The notes under the pieces: generated by a model
Seen by the model: only the letters and a program-made list of their open reading frames with translations
What the model was told of the DNA's origin: nothing
The model's database searches: none
Program-made: the position numbers and the translations under genes
Shown: positions 59,101-64,000 of the stretch, one piece after another
How the letters are laid out: each line of letters opens with the position of its first letter
Numbering within the stretch: the first letter of the stretch is position 1
From: Halocafeteria seosinensis
Lineage: Eukaryota > Sar > Bigyra > Bicosoecida
DNA length: 64,000 bases
Direction: 5' to 3'
Assembly: GCA_001687465.1 (NCBI GenBank)
Contig: LVLI01000388.1
Location: 45,365 to 109,364 of the forward strand

Positions 59101-60057
59101 ATCCAGGAAAGGGAGATGACGAAACCTTATATGGCACATATTAGCTCAAAGTCGCTACTTACTGCCTCTTCATTGTGGAATACCAAAGGACACTCAACAC
59201 CTGAATTGTTGGTAAAAAATGCCGGAAACTCGTCACATTTCCACCCAGCAACGGGAACCCCATAAGTTTCCAATATTTCTAAAGTTCTGGGTATATCCAG
59301 TATACTCTTCACTCCAGCACAAACTACTGTAACCGGAGTCCGAGCCAACTCTGTTAGATCGGCAGACATGTCTGGAGTCCATCGAGCAGACAACCGTGGA
59401 TGAATCAACATGCCCTGTGCTCGTTAAACGCTACTTACCCATTGTTTCATTATACTCCCGATGCACTCCTCCTATTCCTCCTGTTACGAACAATCGGATT
59501 CCACTCCGATGCGCAAGTAGCATCGTAGAGGCAACAGTGGTAGCTCCGTGGGATCCCATCGCCACCGCGTAAGCAATATCGCGGCGAGAACATTTCCGCA
59601 CGTTTTCGGCTGTGCCGAGGACCTCTAACTCTGTATCCGACAATCCAACGTGGATTTTACCATGTAGTATTGCAATCGTAGCCGGAATGGCTCCCTGGCT
59701 CCGGACAATTTCTTCCACAGTTCGTGCTGTCTCAACATTTTGTGGGTATGGCATACCTGGGGTAAGTATCGAAAATACAAACATCATTCATCCGCATTTG
59801 AGATCCATTCATCCAAGTTACAACATACCATGAGATATTATTGTGGATTCCAAGGCCACGATTTCTGCGCAGTCAAATAAAAGTAAGCATTGGGTGCCTC
59901 CTTTCTTGTTGCCAATTCACATACGCTTTGCGCGCCCTTCGTTGAGGGCGCTTTGCACCTCTGGACTGTATGAAAATCCTGTATAGCTTCGATATCCGGC
60001 ATAACACCTCCTGAAACATGGTCTCCAGCGTGGTGAAGACACCAACAGCCGCCTCAT
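56103..60057 (-). CDS. Pseudouridine-5'-phosphate glycosidase / pseudouridine kinase fusion
   Basis: This enzyme would phosphorylate pseudouridine and then split the C-C bond to give uracil and ribose 5-phosphate. Eleven exons: 60057-59925, 59864-59829, 59756-59439, 59371-59163, 59095-58948, 58874-58539, 58483-58362, 58295-57807, 57743-56756, 56692-56526, 56462-56103; 1101 residues. The first 25 residues ([19 protein letters not shown]) are Arg-rich and acid-free, like a mitochondrial leader. Residues about 30-345 are the PsuG glycosidase: [69 protein letters not shown] and [12 protein letters not shown]. Residues from about 360 are a pfkB kinase: [24 protein letters not shown], and the anion hole/catalytic [10 protein letters not shown] near 927-936. 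About 210 low-complexity acidic and basic residues split the kinase at about 620-830. Exon 56692 was placed at the CAG before GCGCGGG because only that gives TGAGD in phase. Confidence 0.93.
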
Positions 60058-60620
60058 GCCCCCTGTCTCAATTTCCCCGACTGCTTTCCTTACTTCCTTG
60101 GACGTCTATTTTAGCTCTGAAAAATGACTTAAGACTTCGAAATCGACCCAAAAGACTGCCGAAGAGTGAGTCAGAGTGACCAAATGTGTGGAGGTGTGAA
60201 GCTGAGGACTTTGTGAAGTTAAGCGCTGCCTTCGATGAAGCTCTTCTGGGAGATAAATGCATTATGTATGCACAGACACACCCATTCTCTCTCAAGAGCT
60301 GCTGTTGAGGACGAGAACTGGCTTGTAGAACGCACCGGCGTGCGGTTTAGCCATCGAAGTTGAAGTAGCCTCACGCTTAACTTAACAAAGCAGTTCAATT
60401 CTTGCTTGAGCCTTCTGGTATTGGGTATTAACTACACTTGTAGCTAATAGTGTAGCGAATATCCACTACCGTGGCACATCAAGAACAAAGAAAAACATAC
60501 GCATCTGGTGGAGCTAGAGTACCTACACATTACCGTTGTAGGCTAAAGAAATAAAGGTGGCAACGTTTCCCAAAACTTGACAATTTTCGTGAGTCTACGG
60601 TACGAAATCAAACGAGCTTT
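60058..60620. promoter_or_regulatory. Upstream region of the pseudouridine gene
   Basis: This 563-bp gap separates the 3' end of an unknown membrane-protein gene and the start of the pseudouridine enzyme gene, both on the minus strand. One TGAGTCA lies at 60167-60173. I see no gene in it. Confidence 0.4.
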
Positions 60621-61907
60621 CTAAAGCGCAAATCGCAAATCCTCAATAACTGCAGCACTAAAAGAAGGGTTCAGTCTTATTAGAAACCAGCGATTAACAA
60701 AGTGTGGACTGCTTGGATGGTCCTTAAGTAATTTCCCGAGGTAATATGCATCCCTCAAGGGGGGCTTTTCATTTATGATTAACCTCTTTTCCATCATCGA
60801 TGTTTCGTCTTTGCCCATGAAGAAATTGAGTGCCCCGGAGCCTTTATGTTTCCCGCGGAACTGTCCCGCAAACCATTCATTCGAGCTTTCAGCGGTGGCG
60901 ACTAGCAAGGCCGCGTTGAGGTGCAGCTTATCCACATCTCGACCTTGCCAAGATTCCCTAAGTTGCTCAAGGAGGGGCATTCTTCCGTCTTTTCCTTGCG
61001 CATTTGCTTCTTCTGTCCGCGCTTCTGCTTGATTTTCTTCAAAGCCATCTTCTTGTTTGTTCTGAGCTGCTTCACCTCCGTCATCAATAAGAACGCCAAA
61101 CTCTTCCGGAGTATCCAATTGTTCACTCGCATACAGCGTTCCCATTCCTGGTTGCCAAGTTCCATCGTGATTTTCCAACACGATGACATATTGTCCATAA
61201 TTCTCCCCTGGAGCAGCAAGAGACCAGAACACACCAAGGCCCTCAACCAATACTCCATATCCCGACACAGGATCCTTCCGTTGCGGCATCTTCTGTGGGA
61301 TCTGGATAAGAAACTCCAGGCGACGAGACTGACCCGCATTCCCAAGAGTTCGTTTAGTGATCATTACAGGATACTCAACGCCAATATCCTTCACGATATC
61401 CAATTTCTTCACATTGATGCTTACGCGGTACGTCGGGTGATTGTCTTGAAACGCAATCGGAGTCCCAGGACCTGGATCCGGTATATTGCCTTTACCGAGT
61501 GTGATCCACGTGACGGCAAACTCGACAACGAGAAAGATCATAAATGCAATCATAAAGGCCTTTAAAAGATCCAACGGTGTTTCATCCTTGTCCTTGTTGG
61601 CGGCAATAGTGAACAGGGATGCAATGAAGCAAAGCAAGCAAAATCGCCACGCAACGGACGCGGCGGCTTTTGCATAAGCTGCAATTGGCTTAGCATGGAA
61701 CCCCAAATACACTTCTCTACCATCTACGGAAGCTAGCAGTACAAAGAAGCATGCCTCTGCCCAATACACGAGGCCTGTGCCTACAGACTGATTTTGAGAC
61801 AACGCAAACCCATTAACTGTGGCCGCGAGGACGGTACCTCCCGCAACCCCTTTACTGCCGGCGTCTTTCAACCCTTGAATAACTTTTGAAAAGATTTTGA
61901 CTGACAT
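60621..61907 (-). CDS. Unknown four-helix membrane protein, paralogue A
   Basis: A single exon of 428 residues from ATG at 61907; the longer open frame upstream is not conserved in the paralogue. I do not recognise the family. Membrane segments lie at about 20-37, 45-62, 82-103 and 114-135, with the conserved loop VDGREVYLGFHA between the second and third. Right after the fourth comes LGKGNIPDPGPGTPIA, shared with paralogue B. The remaining 290 residues are soluble: a beta-rich part (TYRVSINV, SRRLEFLIQIP, GYGVLVEGLGVFWSL), an acidic insert (about 295-325) and an end module WFAGQFRGKHKGSG, PLRDAYYLGKLL, VNRWFLIRL and LRFAL. Same length (428) and plan as paralogue B next to it, so this is a tandem duplication. 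Confidence 0.85.
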   Translation of the reverse strand: MSVKIFSKVIQGLKDAGSKGVAGGTVLAATVNGFALSQNQSVGTGLVYWAEACFFVLLASVDGREVYLGFHAKPIAAYAKAAASVAWRFCLLCFIASLFTIAANKDKDETPLDLLKAFMIAFMIFLVVEFAVTWITLGKGNIPDPGPGTPIAFQDNHPTYRVSINVKKLDIVKDIGVEYPVMITKRTLGNAGQSRRLEFLIQIPQKMPQRKDPVSGYGVLVEGLGVFWSLAAPGENYGQYVIVLENHDGTWQPGMGTLYASEQLDTPEEFGVLIDDGGEAAQNKQEDGFEENQAEARTEEANAQGKDGRMPLLEQLRESWQGRDVDKLHLNAALLVATAESSNEWFAGQFRGKHKGSGALNFFMGKDETSMMEKRLIINEKPPLRDAYYLGKLLKDHPSSPHFVNRWFLIRLNPSFSAAVIEDLRFAL

Positions 61908-62229
61908 TGTGATAAGGAATATAACTTTGATTACAAGCAAAACTGACTCAGAAGGGATTATGACCGAAAAGGGAACTAAGCAACTTGACAATTCAGAGGC
62001 AAGGGTGGCGGTGACACTAGGAGATGGGAATACGGCAGTGCCTAGCGGCACGACTGGCCATAGATGGTACTATCGCAAAATTGGTACGCTACAAACGCAA
62101 ATTGCACATTTAGTACCGGCAGAAAGAAGGGGTTCGCTCGGTCGATACAATGAATGAGTTTTACTGCTTTTTTCACGGAGTACCGCTTATTGCATGCGCA
62201 TTTCTTTACAACACTGATCGGTATACAGC

Positions 62230-63516
62230 CTAGAGCGCAAAACGAAGTTCCTCGATAACATTGACGGCGTAGGTTTGGTCCAATTTTAGCAGAAACCAAC
62301 GGCCACGAAGGTTCCGACTACGCGCATTGTGCAACAGAAGCTTTCCGAGGTAGTATGGCTCACGCAAAGGAGGATTCTCGCTAATGACCACATATCTTTC
62401 TTTAAAAGGATTGTCGTTGTTACCCGCGTAGAACTTGAGCGAAGCGTTGTGCTTTCCTTGAAACTGACCTGCAAACCAATCGGAACCCTCGGCCGCGACC
62501 AAGAGCCACGCGATATAAAAACGCATCTTCTCGAAATTCCTTTTGTTCCATTGTGCACTAATATTGTTCAGCAAACGTTCGTCATTCTGTTGGGTGTCTT
62601 CTTTTGCTTCTTTCGGAACAACATCGTTTCCTGGGGGATCTTGAGCCTGTCCTTGTTCTGTGCCTTGTGGATCTCCAGTCGCTTCTTCGATTACCACGTC
62701 AAAGCCCGCCGGGGTATTGAAGTCGGCGCTCGAAAATTGGGTTCCCATCCCTGCTTGCCAGTGTCCGTGCCGAAATTCCAATGCAACTACACGCTGATTA
62801 GCCGTGCCGCGAGAAAGAAACCAAAAAACACCCAGCCCAGCGACTGAGATTCCATAGCCGGCCTGACGCTCCTGGTTGTGTGAGTGTGATCTGAATTGAA
62901 CTAGAAACTCCAGCCGGCACGGATCTTTCCCGATTCCAAGGGAACGGCTGGCGACCATTATGGGCTGTTCCACGCCGTTTCCTTGGTCTAACCCCACGTA
63001 TTCTTTTTGGTTTAGGGCCTTGGCATCGATGCTTATTCGATAAGTCCTGTAGTTGTCTTCTAACGCGATAGGGATCCCGGGACCAGGGTCAGGGATGTTG
63101 CCTTTCCCCAGAATGATCCACGTAATGGCGAATTCTCCTATGAGACAAACAACGAAGGCTACCAAGAAGCCTTCTACAAAACTCAGCAGCGTCTCTTCTT
63201 CGGCATCACTGACAGTCGAAAACAACAACGCAATGAAGATAAGTAAACAAATCCGCCAAATCGTTGATGCGACAGCTTTAGAGGCTGCCGGGATCGCCTG
63301 CGCGTGGAAGCCCAAATACACTTCTCTTCCATCAACGGCTGCCACTAAAACGAAAAAGATACACTCTGCCCCATAGACTAGGTTTGAAGCTATAGATGGT
63401 TCCTGCGAGAGCGCAAACCCATTGAGAGCTCCGGCAAGGGCGATTCCTACCACTATTCCCTTGCTGGTGCTGTTGGACAAGGATCGAACGAGAGCCGAGA
63501 CAGCACTTGAAGACAT
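62230..63516 (-). CDS. Unknown four-helix membrane protein, paralogue B
   Basis: A single exon of 428 residues if ATG at 63516 is used, exactly the length of paralogue A; the frame is open up to another ATG at 63636, but that extension holds a Cys run coded by a trinucleotide repeat and is not in A. It has the same four hydrophobic segments, VDGREVYLGFHA, LGKGNIPDPGPGIPIA, TYRISID, CRLEFLVQF, AGYGISVAGLGVFWFL, DWFAGQFQGKHNASL, PPLREPYYLGKLL, RGRWFLLKL and the end EELRFAL. Roughly half of positions match A. The soluble insert is again acidic (EEATGDPQGTEQ). No known domain or catalytic motif is visible; the conserved GKGNIPDPGPG loop at the membrane edge is the best family mark. Confidence 0.85.
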   Translation of the reverse strand: MSSSAVSALVRSLSNSTSKGIVVGIALAGALNGFALSQEPSIASNLVYGAECIFFVLVAAVDGREVYLGFHAQAIPAASKAVASTIWRICLLIFIALLFSTVSDAEEETLLSFVEGFLVAFVVCLIGEFAITWIILGKGNIPDPGPGIPIALEDNYRTYRISIDAKALNQKEYVGLDQGNGVEQPIMVASRSLGIGKDPCRLEFLVQFRSHSHNQERQAGYGISVAGLGVFWFLSRGTANQRVVALEFRHGHWQAGMGTQFSSADFNTPAGFDVVIEEATGDPQGTEQGQAQDPPGNDVVPKEAKEDTQQNDERLLNNISAQWNKRNFEKMRFYIAWLLVAAEGSDWFAGQFQGKHNASLKFYAGNNDNPFKERYVVISENPPLREPYYLGKLLLHNARSRNLRGRWFLLKLDQTYAVNVIEELRFAL

Positions 63517-64000
63517 CTGTTTCACGTCGTAAACGGGTACTTTCTCCACTGAGCTGATCTTCTTACAGCAGCAGCAGCATCGAACAAGAGGATGGGTGTG
63601 CACGCAGTTGGACTTATACCGTGGGTATGGAGACATCTACCGCGTAGGATTGAATACCAAGTGAAGTGAATACTGAAAGCATAAGACATTGCGCTACTTT
63701 TCGTTCAAGTGTTGGTCGAAGCCATGTTGATGCTACATTACAACCATATGGTGGTAGTATACCGTAAACGACACTGTGTTGTCAGCACGCGATGGAGGAA
63801 ACACTTGGAGGATTTCTTCGAGAGGTTTGCGTGTTGAATTACGTCCTGCACTTCGCACCGTCACTGGTGGAGAAAGTACCCGTTTACGACGTGAAACAGA
63901 TGTCTTCAAGTGCTGTCTCGGCTCTCGTTCGATCCTTGTCCAACAGCACCAGCAAGGGAATAGTGGTAGGAATCGCCCTTGCCGGAGCTCTCAATGGGTT
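63416..64000. repeat. Perfect inverted repeat, 134-bp arms, runs off the window
   Basis: The minus-strand sequence of 63549-63416 is identical, base for base, to the plus strand at 63867-64000. The arms face each other across a spacer of 317 bp. Identity starts abruptly at gtggagaaag and continues to the window edge, so the true arm is longer. It covers 33 bases before the ATG and the first codons of paralogue B. Confidence 0.97.
63900..64000 (+). CDS. Third copy of the four-helix membrane family (partial)
   Basis: The plus strand at the window edge codes for MSSSAVSALVRSLSNSTSKG and on to GALNG, the same residues as the start of paralogue B, in opposite orientation. The gene is cut by the window. 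A frame is also open from ATG at 63792, which would add 36 residues (MEETLGGFLREV...), unlike the extension in front of paralogue B; by analogy with paralogue A the start at 63900 is preferred. Confidence 0.8.
   Translation, partial: MSSSAVSALVRSLSNSTSKGIVVGIALAGALNG

Noticed and set aside
63517-63636. Upstream ATG at 63636 for paralogue B
   Set aside because: The extension includes a repeat-coded Cys run and is absent from paralogue A and the inverted copy. ATG 63516 gives the same 428-residue length as A.
1-64000. CRISPR arrays, prokaryotic operons, rRNA or phage features
   Set aside because: None was seen. Spliceosomal introns in most genes and the gene content show a nuclear eukaryotic sequence.

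Overview
This is nuclear DNA from a compact, intron-bearing eukaryote. Protein-coding genes lie on both strands. Most are interrupted by short introns of about 60-140 bp with GTAAG/GTATG-type donors and CAG acceptors, so I built the gene models by joining exons across splice sites and checking that the reading phase closes. All multi-exon models below, except the uncertain 3' end of the Zn2Cys6 gene, close to a whole number of codons. The lineage is not certain. A plant/protist-type organellar DNA polymerase (POP), a Csf1/BLTP1 lipid-transfer protein, a LAMTOR5 homologue, chitin synthase and a Zn2Cys6 transcription factor together point to a unicellular protist, possibly of the red-algal or a related algal lineage. 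They argue against a land plant, an animal or a standard fungus. I name no species.

Layout. 1-1428: gene-poor, with a possible Ty1/copia relic. 1429-7643: a divergent pair, a chromodomain protein (-) and a ZnF-UBP ubiquitin protease (+). 7942-8553: LAMTOR5-like Ragulator subunit. 8673-10937 (-): SWIM-RING-ZZ-RING ubiquitin ligase. 11230-13562: PDZ-like protein. 13731-21430 (-): one 2391-residue protein holding two complete chitin synthase units in tandem, the second with altered catalytic motifs. This is the main discovery of the window. 21431-22162: spacer with a candidate small structured RNA. 22163-24918 (-): unknown membrane protein with a cluster of bZIP-type sites upstream. 25269-28125 (-): XPF/ERCC4 nuclease. 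28791-41488 (+): Csf1/BLTP1, almost all in one 12-kb exon. 42636-43950: Zn2Cys6 regulator. 44707-46590: orphan. 46730-48242: GNAT acetyltransferase. 48264-51586 (-): POP polymerase. 51587-53766: repeat-rich spacer with a non-LTR retroelement relic. 53767-55863: tandem pair of small ankyrin genes. 56103-60057 (-): fused pseudouridine-5'-phosphate glycosidase/pseudouridine kinase with a mitochondrial-type leader. 60621-64000: three copies of an unknown four-helix membrane protein family, the last inverted and, as far as the window shows, identical in sequence to its neighbour.

The genes do not form one pathway. Themes are ubiquitin turnover (USP, SWIM-RING ligase), membrane and cell-surface functions (chitin synthase, BLTP1, orphan membrane proteins), DNA repair and replication (XPF, POP) and nucleoside salvage. 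Recent local duplication is visible several times: chitin synthase units, ankyrin genes, the terminal membrane family, and the 3' end of the PDZ gene.
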